Below, one piece after another: positions 31,930 through 42,500 of a stretch of DNA of 64,000 nucleotides; position 1 is the first letter of the stretch; each line of letters begins with the position of its first letter. Origin of the DNA: Acephala macrosclerotiorum (taxonomy: Eukaryota; Ascomycota; Leotiomycetes; Helotiales; Mollisiaceae). A program made the translations under genes and the position numbers. Where the stretch lies: NCBI GenBank assembly GCA_014904845.1, contig MU119301.1, positions 109,716-173,715 of the forward strand, given 5' to 3'. The notes beneath the pieces are model-generated. The model was not told the DNA's origin and searched no databases. It was given only the letters and a program-made list of their open reading frames with translations.

Positions 31930-34260
31930 TTTTGCTGCATTTCGCAAGTGCGGCTACCCCGCTCCCTGCTCCCTGCTCCCCGCTTCCTAGTTCCTGAAAG
32001 ATGGAATGGGATAAAATAGGATAGAATAGGATGGGATGGTAGGTGTACCATATTTCTTCGTTACGCTGTGTCAGCGAGAACGCTTTTATGCTTCTGTCTG
32101 TTTTGTTGGTTTCTTGCTCGTCGTTAGGTGGGCTTAGCAGTCTGTTTTTGCTGGAATAGGGCTAGTTCCCGCCATCCTCCTCAGATTTTGGAGTTTGGTT
32201 ACTAATACCTAAGGTTTTACCTTTGGCACGAGAATTAAGTTTCTCTGGTAAGTATACCATTACCACGATTTTTGACTTCTTCTGGATTTTTGGTTTGCCG
32301 CATATCGTATTTAAAATTTAGATTTCTGCAGACCTTTGCCTGCGAGCGCGCTGCTTTTCCGGTGACGAGCGTACCATGGCTCCTTCCCAAATTTGCTACA
32401 CAATGTTTTTGTCCCAAGCAGCCATACTATTTCCACCCTTGTTTTCTCATGAATTTTGTTTTTGCTGCACATCATAGGGGAGGTCTAGATCTTTGCAGAC
32501 CTCTGATTGTTGGTCTGGTATCTGGGACAGGCGTACTAATGTTCCTTTCTAACATTGCTACCCGATGTTTCCTGCAAAGCTCCCAGGTTTCGGTTCCGTG
32601 ATCATTCTTTTGCTGCACATCGCAGGTGGGGTCTAGATCTCTGTAGACATTTCCTTGAGGGTCTAATCTCGTAGGGAGCCACGCTACTTGTTTCTTGGAT
32701 TGAGTGCTTTCAATGTTCCGCTTATGCTGGGACTATGGTAGACTTTTGCTGCACTTTTCAATTTCCCACCCAGATCCGACATTGGAGTTATCTTGAGAGT
32801 TGTTGCATGTTTAAATGTTCCAGTGGGTTTCGGATACCGAGACAAGGCATGTTAATATCTTGTTGCGCGTTGGCGGTTCTGGGTGAAGCTGGGATATTGA
32901 GATATCCCTTCAAATATGTTTCGCAGCACAACTGCTGAATTTCCAACTCAGGTCCAAACAATACTATCACTTCTTAGATCTTAATCAAGGACATAACCAA
33001 AAAAAGAGTCCCTTGGTAAATTTTGTCCAACTCGAGTTCAAGTTTGTTCATAGTATTTGGTTTGCTGCACATCGCAAGCAAGGATCTGCATTTAGGTCCA
33101 AACTTCAAGCCCCCTCTGTTCAAATTCTTGGTTTGTTGCATATCTGAGATAGCCCACGCCTTCTTGTTTTGATAGACTGGTGCCAAGATGACGAATTTTG
33201 TGGGAGAATCCTTTATTCTGTAAATTTTGTTGCACGTCTAGGATAGAGAAGCACCTGCCTTTATTGGAAAGTCAAAAATGAATTGTTTCGATCTCTAGTC
33301 CTTTTGGGGAAGCATTTTCCTAAATGAACTCTCTTGGCTCTAGTTGGTCTTTCTTAGGGCTTGGGTTCACCCGGAATGTGTCTGTTGTATATCTAGATCG
33401 CTCGGCATTTCCATGTTCAGCTATGTACCAGAATTTCAAGGTTGAGTCCCAGCTTAGTAGCGTGCGGGCAGGCGGCCCGTCCCGCAGCCTCCTTCTCACC
33501 CTCCAACCATGGTCGAACCTTCGATGAACCACATCCATGACGCACATCCAAGCACACGAACTTCTTTTGAAGTTTTTAAGATTTTGTTGCATGTCGTCCG
33601 GAGAAAGCCAAGCTCTAGTCCTTGGAAAAATTTAGTCGAGAGGTCCGGATGATTCATGAGAGCCAAATCTCGCTTCAGATTATGAGTGTTACCAGACTTT
33701 GAGTCCGACATTATCTTGGATGAACGAATGTGTTGCACGTCGTTCGGCAGAACGTCAAGTTCTAGACTTCCCTTGAGGATCGGGTCTGGGCTGGGCTGAT
33801 CATTTTGATGAGGTTTTGTGAAGGGAGCGGCTTCAATGCGTTGCGTCTTCCTCAACGTGATGGTGAAGTATTTCAATTGCCGACCCTCTGATGTCTTCTT
33901 GAATTTGCTCACCGGCAATCCTCAAGATTTGGAATTTGTTACACGTCGGATGGAGATCTCCGAACGAATGAGATACTCGATATGCTGCTTGGGGCTTGAA
34001 CTCGTTCGTTCGTAGAGTATCTTTCCCTACTTCCAGCTCGAAATACCATGAAGACCCTCTACCACAACTATGAATTGCCCTAGTGGGAAAACGCTATGAT
34101 TCTCTTCTTCCTGTTCTTGTCACATAGCCCTTTTTGAAATTTGGTACGTTGCACTTCAAACAACAAATACTGTTTTCCCGGGCGAATTAGAACCTCGTGA
34201 TGTTAGCTGCATTTTTGAGGACCGTTTAAGGAATTATAATTTCTTGGTTTGTTGCTCGTC
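31930..34260. repeat. Degenerate array built on a TTTGYTGCACRTCG-type motif
   Basis: About 15 copies of a 12-16 bp motif, all in the same orientation, near 31930, 32290, 32459, 32607, 32741, 32799, 32859, 33059, 33130, 33226, 33581, 33730, 33934, 34146 and 34245. Examples are TTTTGCTGCACATCGCAGG and TTTTGTTGCATGTCGTCC. Several copies are followed 10-20 bp later by a second block (GTCTAGATCTYTGYAGAC). The copies at 32290 and 32459 align for most of 150 bp, including GCGTACYAATG/GCGTACCATG and CTACMCRATGTTT. Spacings of 137-169 bp recur, so the ancestral unit was probably about 150 bp. Minus-strand translation at 33,496-33,918 shows two related segments 49 codons apart (LELDVLPNDVQHIRSSK and LELGFLRTTCNKILKTSK), so the array may be a decayed repeat-protein gene. 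No intact gene spans it. Confidence 0.65.
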
Positions 34261-35646
34261 TAACTCAGATCCCGCTATCTCCGAAACCCAATTAGATGTT
34301 TGCAAAGCTGTTCAGATCTTGGTTTGCTTGTTTGGTGAAGCGGGAATGCCCCAGAGTTTCCCAACCTCATATCCAAGCCACTCGTTTTATGGTTGAGCAT
34401 CGTGGAATCTAGTTTCTAGGCGCCCCCAGTCTCAAGCAGCAAATGAAATTCGTCGTATAGTAACCTAGAGATACCCAAGATCTTTAATGTTCTCATGTTC
34501 TAGAGAGTGTGTTGAAATGGTCTTGAGAGAAAGAGGAAAGTCGGTGCACGGCGACTTTGAATGCCGATGAAATGGCGATGTGCGACGACGGCAGGCAGTG
34601 GCCAACTTCATGCTACCACCATACAGTTGTTGTGGATGTGCAGATGCTTGGATGTTTGAAATTCCAGCTTTGTGTACTCGAAGTGGGTGGCGCGGTCTAC
34701 GTGATCCCAAAGATGCTTGGCCCTTCCCAAGGACGATGTTGAATATCTTGATGCTTAGGTGATGCCGAGTAGCATTAAATTCTTATTCAACCGAATATAG
34801 TATATGGTCAGTTCATGACAAATAAGAAATTTTTTTAACGGCTGCCATCCTTGTATTGAGGTGTCAGATTCTCACAGGAGGTCAGATTCAGAACTTTTGC
34901 GAGCCTTTTGACGCCCAAAATCTAGACATGGAGCATAAATTGAATGCGGCTCGGCACGAGAGGCGTATATCCGGGTTCGATTCTGAGTAAATATCCCTTA
35001 GAAGCTAGTAAGTTTACCAAATTTCTAGTATCGCTAAACCAGACCCGGTCCTTTGGGAACAAAGTACTCGAACTTGGGCATGAATGCAGCGCGCAACGAG
35101 ACCCAAACTTTACTTAAGCTTGGTATATGGCAACATCAAATCCCACCCTAGGATGGCTATAGGCTATCGTATCGAGGAAATGCGGAGTTTCGCTACGCCG
35201 AAGTTTAAACCCCCGCCGCAAGACTTCAAGTTCACGCTCAAGCTGACTACCGAGCCTTGACCTTAGGGGATGAGAATACGAGCCTAAGTCCTATCTCTTA
35301 AGATGCTTGGCACATCCTTGAGGGTGTAAGACTTGACAAACCCAATATATGCCACTGGTTGCGCCCACGCATGTGACCTCCTTCCAGCCTCTCCCTTTCG
35401 ACTTCGGCTCCCCTCGCCAGTGGATCTCACCTCTTCCCACAATCGCCTGCAAAATCGGTTTCGTCCCCTTCCACCCCAAAAAATTGTGAGCACAGATCAC
35501 CTCAACCATTTTCGGCGTTGACACCATCGCTCGTTGTCATTCTGTGTAGTAATATTCAAAGAAATTGCAAGTGACTAGGCTCAACACTCTCAGAAAAAAA
35601 TTACCCTGCCTATTGACTTCATATAAGGAACCTACATTACAATGTG
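34261..35646. other. Intergenic, no supported gene
   Basis: No domain-bearing frame on either strand. A GGTTCGATTC near 34,975 resembles a tRNA T-loop, but no acceptor or anticodon stems can be paired around it. The right end should hold the 3' UTR of the ankyrin gene. Confidence 0.35.
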
Positions 35647-37440
35647 CTATCTGCCCAGTGGCATTTCAGCCTCGCCAACCAGCGGAAACTGACGTTCTTC
35701 CCATATCTCCCACGACAGTAGAAAGTGTTTAATACTCTCTTCTACATTAACGGGCCTATACTTACTTTCTGTGTTTGGTGTCCACGTATCCCTCATCTTG
35801 TCAGCTATTTCTGCCGTTGATATCTCTAGTAAATTAACGAGTCTATGCAGCCAAGAAACCCTCCTGAAGTACCAGTCGTCTTTGGTAGATTTGTCCATGT
35901 CCAGGCGCGATGTGCTTCCATAATGATATTTATGCTCCATCCAGCGAATGTATTGAGCAATATCGTACGTCACCTCTCTCACTAGATCTTTATCCCACGA
36001 CCACCAGTTGAAATTCGTTATGAAGCGGTCATTTTTGTAGTCCACCAAGTACTCGGTCTGTGGCGTTAAATTAGCTGTTCTGTATATTCATAGAAGTAGT
36101 AACATTGTAGGGAGTACCTGGTACGGGGCCTTTTTGCATGTAAGGTGTTTATTATACTCCATCGCTTTCTCGTAAGATTTCTCTAGGGATGCTTTGATCT
36201 GGAGTATCCAATCATCCAGAAGCGTTTCGTACACCTTGGCAGAACTCAGGGCCATTTCGTTTTCCAGAATTTCGATAAACTCAGACTCTTCATCTAAAAT
36301 CTCATCGATGTCTTCATCGGAAATTAAGCGTTTCTGTAACAATTCCGGGAAAAACCGGTCCCTGTTACGGCTGCAGCAAACGTGTGTCATATCCATCTCA
36401 TCGAATTTTGCCTTTCGAATGAACGAAAGAAGAATTGTCTTCGCCTCACCTGTCCCTCGGTGTTCGAGAACGAGACTGAGCCATTCCAGTGACCAGACAG
36501 GCACACGGGTAGAGAAGAAATCCTCGCAAGCAGAATATTTGAGTACCGTGGATGGGAGGCAGCCATTGGGTGAACAGGGACATCTGCAGCTGTCTCTGAA
36601 TAGGGCATCTGCACCATTGGCGAGAAGTATGCGTACAGTGTCCATAATTGCGCAAATTGTGTCTTCATGGGCAGTCTGCAGTTTATCGAGGACGTAATAG
36701 AGTGTTGTGTGGTGCAAATTGTCCCTGAGGTTAATCTCAACCCCAGCACTAAGGAGCCTACGAACCACGTCAGGCTTGCACCGACCGACAGCAGCACTAA
36801 TCAGAGCGTGCTGGCCAGCACTATTCGCATGGTTGACGAGCATGAAGCCATGCTCAAGCAAAACCTCAACGTCCTTGACGGACCTGACATAGTGCAAGAG
36901 GCTGTTGTTCTGCAGCTCCTTGTCACAATGGTCAAATGTGAAGTTAACAGAGCCACACTTGGCTAATAGCTGCTGGAATGACACCTCTCTTTCTGCAGAA
37001 TAGTCCGGGTAGACCACGTAATACAGAATTGTGGCATATTGGGCCCACTTCTCGGCAATTTCTTTTCCTGAAACAGTCTCTACCCAACAAAGGCTTTTGA
37101 GAATCAGATTCCAGTGACCACGAACAGCGGCATATTCCACGAAGGTGCGTTTGTATCGTGTATCCCGGAGAATTGGATTTGCACCCGCTTCAAGGAGTAC
37201 TATCAAACATTCCTCAAGGTTGGCAGCAGCTGCATACATAAGGGGCGTGATACCGTAATTATCTGCAGCATCCAAGTCATGGCCAGCGTTTACCAGAGCA
37301 AGCAGGTGTTTAAGGTTGGAAATTGCGAGGTGGATAGGCGTCTGACCTAAGAAATTCCTTTCGTTTTTGTCAGAGCGGGGGATCCACTCGTTGACCGACT
37401 CAAGTGAGCCAAGTAATACGGCTTCATGAAGAGGAGCCAT
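35647..37440 (-). CDS. Ankyrin-repeat protein, probably the 3' part of the STAND-N gene
   Basis: Two exons, 36118-37440 and 35647-36057, joined in phase 0 by a 60-nt intron (GTACTC..CACAG); 577 residues from the ATG at 37440. Ankyrin units are clear from the first residue: MAPLHEAVLLGSLESVNEWI, GQTPIHLAISNLKHLLALV, YGITPLMYAAAANLEECLIV, SLLHYVRSVKDVEVLLEHG, GQHALISAAVGRCKPDVVRR and LHHTTLYYVLDKL. The C-terminal 300 residues are acidic, then a Trp-rich segment (FITNFNWWSWDKDLVREV, YIRWMEHKYHYG), with no domain I know. Because it starts directly inside a repeat, and a TGCTAAC branch plus TTGCACAG acceptor sit just upstream (about 37,460-37,475), I think this is the continuation of the gene at 37,498-39,035. 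I could not find a convincing donor in the required phase, so it is listed separately. Confidence 0.75.
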
Positions 37441-37497
37441 CTTACCGAACCCTGTGCAAGATGGTTAGCACAGGGTAATTGCCACCTGGAAGTTAAG

Positions 37498-39035
37498 CTA
37501 TGACTTTCCTTGATTATCTCTGAGTAGCATGCTTTGGTACTCAACGAAGAATGGATCACGCGCCAGGCCTTCAGTAGGCGAACCCGGTGAAAACGGCTCC
37601 GGCCAGTCCTGTGCATGCGGTGAGTCGATCACAGTTGCATCAAAGCCAAGGTCAAAAAGAATTTTTAGCAATCCTAGATGGGGACCTTCTCTAATCCACT
37701 TTGCACAGCGAGCAAGGAATCTACAAGAAGCACACGGGGCAATTAGTTCTGCTTGGAATATGGTATAGTGCAACAAACATTGAACCACACTCACCTCGCA
37801 CTTTGAGTTCCTCTCGTCATCCCAAATTCGCGCATGAAGAGCTTGAGGAGTGTATATTGGTTTAAAGTGTTCGCTGGGCCTCCCCAAGGCACTCTCAGAA
37901 GCTCCTGTCCCATTTGTCAAAGACGTCAAGCCATACATCTCAATAATCTTACCTCAATATAGGATATCCCACCCGGGTTGACATGATTCTTGAAAGTTGG
38001 GTCTGAGCGATAAAGATCAACGAGCCTGTCTCGAGCTTCCTCAGCCGTGATCAGGAGATTCTGACATCTCCACAAAGTCTCAAATCCGGGGGAAGTATAT
38101 GGAACGATCCGCTCCACTTCGAAACCAGGACGAAACAAGAATTTTCCTGGTGTCGCGAGAATGTGGAATTGAATGATTGCAGACCATCGAATTCCAAGTT
38201 GTGAAAGTGCGAAGCTGAATTTTCCACCATATTTGTTGCCATTGCAAGATTTGTTGTCGCAGTTTTGACGAAACACGTATAAAGGAGTGTATTCTAGTGC
38301 CCAGAATCGTCGGGTTGTTCTTGCTGTATAGTGGCAGGAGCAGGAGCAGTGCCTTTCTGCACAATTCCAGTGATTTCTGAACTTGGGAGGTTGGATACAA
38401 GCTATAGTGTGGCTGTCAACATTAGATTTATCGGATGAATATGAAGCTGGGGTTGGCGGTAGTGGAGGAGTTGTGTGAATGTTCCCCTCTGGACTCGAGA
38501 CTAGAGGCGATGAAATATGAATCTGATTTACTAGCATAATCTCCTCTAGTCGAACTGAGGTGTGACGTGTGTTCACCCTAGAGACAATGCCTTCAGCTCC
38601 TAAATACAGACAAGATACGTCAAGAGTGTATACCCACAGGATCAAGTTAATCTTGGCGCCCTGAATACTCCGCTGCAAGACTTCCACATCCTCTTTCCAG
38701 TGCCGGAAAGTAAAGATTTTCAGCAGTTTTTGCTTCCCCGTACCTTCCGACTCGGTTGGAACCCTCTTCTTTAGCTTCTCGAGGCCTTTAACGACCTGCT
38801 CGCAGCTCGCCTGGCATAGCTGGAGCACAAAATCGTCATTACATGGTGCCTTGTCTATGACCTCTTCCATGAGGCGCTTCAAGCATGTCAGCTCAATCGT
38901 GAGAGAGGCTAGCTCGGCTGGAGCCTTGTCTGCGCGATTACCTATATCGCGCAGAGTGTCAATACCGCTGATAACTTGAATAAGAAGAGAGACGAAACCT
39001 GCCGCACCGGCAGCGATACCAAAGACTTCGGCCAT
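37498..39035 (-). CDS. Fungal STAND-protein N-terminal domain plus Cys-rich module
   Basis: Exons 37953-39035, 37795-37904 and 37498-37720, with introns of 48 and 74 nt (GTAAGA..GACAG; GTGAGT..TGTAG); 471 residues. Residues 1-120 match the fungal N-terminal domain of STAND/NLR-like proteins: MAEVFGIAAGAAGFVSLLIQ, then IDTLRDIGNRADKAPAELAS and LQRSIQGAKINLIL. These domains are thought to act as effector or membrane-associated modules. No NACHT or NB-ARC P-loop is present. Instead a Ser/Pro linker leads to a Cys/His-rich region (CAERHCSCSCHYTA, CDNKSCNGNKYGGKFSF) and a helical part (EEARDRLVDLYRSDP, LARCAKWIREG). GLLKILFDLGFDATVID at the end is a first ankyrin-like helix pair, supporting fusion to the ankyrin gene. 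A possible extra 60-nt in-phase intron lies near 38,590-38,650. The start lies about 200 bp from the AT-rich block. Confidence 0.75.
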
Positions 39036-39527
39036 GAGGGTTTATGAAAGCTAGAATGAGGAAGGAGGTTGGAACGAGAGGATGACGGGCTGGCCACCGT
39101 CGCTGTGTTTCCCCGCTGTCTGCCTTAAGATTGTGGCAGGGCTACATACCGAATATGAAGGCAACCAATGAAACATGGCTGGCGGCATACAGCGTTTAAA
39201 ACTCCTGGAGTGGAGTCGAGGAGGAGAAAATTGGTCTAGATAGATTGGGGAATTTTTTTTTCTTTTAATTTAAAATATATAAATAATTTATATTAAATTT
39301 TAAATTAAATTATTATAATATTTAATAATAAATAAAATATAAAAATCTTATATATATATATATTAATTAATAAAAATCGTATATAAAATATAATTTTATT
39401 TTATTATAAATTTATTATTAAATTATTATCGTATTTTAAATTAAATTTTAAAACGTTTTATAATTAAATTTTTAAATATATCGAAATCAAAGAAAAATAA
39501 TTATTTAACAATTAAAAATATTATATT
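39036..39527. other. Junction between normal-GC and AT-rich DNA
   Basis: Normal composition ends abruptly near 39,250, after GATTGGGGAATT; from there almost every base is A or T. The first 200 bp hold the promoter of the STAND-N gene. The AT-rich 39,250-39,527 segment is not shared with the left flank of repeat copy R2, so it is a different degraded sequence. Confidence 0.7.
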
Positions 39528-42500
39528 ATAATAAAATTATATATTTTTTCTTCAAAAATTTTTATAAATAATTAATTTCGAAAGCGGTATTGATTACGTG
39601 TTTTTTAGTATATAAAAAACTTTCATTTACTATAGATTAATTAACAATTTTTTTTATTTTTATTTTGATTGATTGATTAATTGATTTACGAATTATAAAT
39701 TACTTTGAATAAATTTAATTTATTAATTAAAACGAATTGATTTATAGTTAGATTTTTTTGTTTTGTATTTTTTTGTTTTTTTATATTAGTAAAGTAATAC
39801 TAAGAAATAAATTGTTTTAATAAATTTCACTAAAAACTGTTTATATACGATTTATATATTTTGTTTTTTATTATTATTAAAAAGAAATTTAAATTATTGA
39901 AAATCGAAAATTAAAAATCAATTGATAAAATTTTTTTGTTTTGATTATATTATTCGAGATTAAATAATTTGATTATAAGATTGTAAAATTGTAAAAAGAT
40001 ATTAATTTATAAAAATTATATATTAAATTGTTTAAAATAATTAATATTAAAACGAATATAAAAAAAAAAAAAGAATTTGTAGTAATTATTTATAGTAATT
40101 GATTTTATTTTTAATAAAAATTGAAATATAATAAAAAAAGTTTTAATACGAAAAAAAAAAGAAATTATAACGTTAAAAAACGAAATTGTTTTATTGTTTT
40201 ATATTTTAATTTTAATTTTTTTAAAAATCGCAATTTGTAAATTATTTGTAATTGTTTTTAAATTGAAATAATAAAATTAAAATAAGTTTCGAATTTCAAA
40301 AAATAATATGAAAAAAATTAAAATAAAAATTTTTAATTGAAAAAAATCGATTAAAAAAGTATTTATTTGAAAAATATATTTTATTAAAACGAATAAACGA
40401 ATGAAATTTTGAATAAAAATTAAAATAAATTTTTTTTATAAAAAAAACGATATAAATAAAAATCAATTTTTAAAACGAATTTTATTTAAAAATAATAATT
40501 TAAAAATAATAATTTAAAAATTCGTATTTTTAAATTATTAAATCAATTTTTAGTTTAAAAATTAAAATTAATAAATTATTTGTATTAAAATTTATTTTTT
40601 TCGATAAAAAATATTTTTATTTTAATTATATTATTAATTTTTTTTAGAAAATTTTTTACAAATAATAAAAACAATTTTTTAAAAATATAAAACTTTAAAA
40701 AATACGTATTCGTATTAAAATTATAAATATTTTTTTTTAAAGTTTTTAAAATATTTTAATTTAAAAAAAATAATATTACGATTTTTTTAAAATAATACGA
40801 CGATATATATAAAAATTATAAAATTATTTTAAAAATCAAAAAAATACGATTTTTATAATATATTAATTCGATTTATAAAAAGTAAATTCGATTTATATTA
40901 AAATATAATATTGAAAATTATTTGAAAAAAATTTTTTATAATATTTTAAAATTTTTTTTTTACGAATACGATTAAAAATATTATTGAATAAATATAAAAT
41001 TTTTATATAAAATTATCGATCAATTGATGAAAAAATTTTTAATAATAAAAACATACGTAAATTTGTTTAATCGAATATTCAAAAAATTAATTAAATAAAA
41101 TAAATTAAACAAATAATATTAAAAACGCGAATTTATAAAATTTTTTTCAATATATATTAAAAAACGAATTTTTAAAAAAATCGATTATAAATCGATAAAA
41201 ATATTTATTTATAATTATAATAAAATATACGAAAAAATAATTATTATATATAAATATAAAAAAAAAAAAATAATAATACAATAAAATTAACGATTTAAAA
41301 CATTTAAAAATTCGATAAAAATATTTAAATATTATAATACAAAAAATAATTTATTATTTTTTATTTTATTCGAATTATTTATAAAAAAAATTCAACGAAA
41401 AATATACGCGATTATTAAAAAAACTTATATCGAATTTCAATTTTCGATTTTACGTATTATTCAAACTCAAAAAACTTAACAAATATTCGTATTAAAACTC
41501 TCAATTCAAATAAATAATCTCATTAAAAAATTAAAAAAACTTTTTTTTTTTTATATTATTTAACGATTTGAAAACTATTTTAAATACTAATACTATGAAA
41601 ATTTTTTAAAAATTAAATAATATTATAATCTCTATAAACTAAAATTAAAATTAATTTATTTTTTTATAAAAATATAAACGAAAAACGAATTTTAATTATA
41701 AACGAGAAAAATATAATAATATTAAAAAAAATGAATATAAAACTTTATATAATTTAACGTCGATTAAATTTTTACAAAGTATATCGTTAATTATTTAAAA
41801 AAATACAATAAAAATTAATATTATATATAACGATTAATAAAACGAATAATATTATTTCGAGTATTTCAAATAAACAAAAAACGAAAAAATCGATTTTTTT
41901 TATTAATTACTTTTTTATAAATCGTTATTTACTTATAAATAAATTAATTAATCGTAAATATTATTATTAAAAAAACGATTAATAATATTATAATTTTTAA
42001 AACTATAATCGATTTTTGTAATTATTTATATTTAAAAACAATTAATATTAATATAATTAAATTATAAAACAAATAATTAAAATTTTTTTTAATTATAATT
42101 TTAATAAACACTTTAAAAATATACAAAAAATTTAAAAATTTATTTAATTTATTATTTAAAAAAAAAAATTTAATACTAATAAAAAAATCTTAAAAAAATC
42201 GAATTTATTATTATATATTTTTAATAATAATAATATCAATATTTAAAATTTTAATAAAACGATTATTAATAAATTCTATGAAAAATTGTCGATAAATATA
42301 ATAATAACAAATACAATAATAATAAATAAATCGAAAAACAAAATTTAAAATATATAAAAAAACTTTTAATAAAAAAAAATATTTAAAAATTAAATCGCAA
42401 TAATAAATCTCATAAAATATTTAAAACAAAAAAACGAAAAAAAATAAATATAAATTAATTAAAAAATAAAACTTTAAAATAATAATTTTATTAATAAAAT

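Noticed and set aside
34940..35020. Possible tRNA or SINE at a GGTTCGATTC motif
   Set aside because: T-arm bases do not pair and no acceptor or anticodon stem can be drawn.
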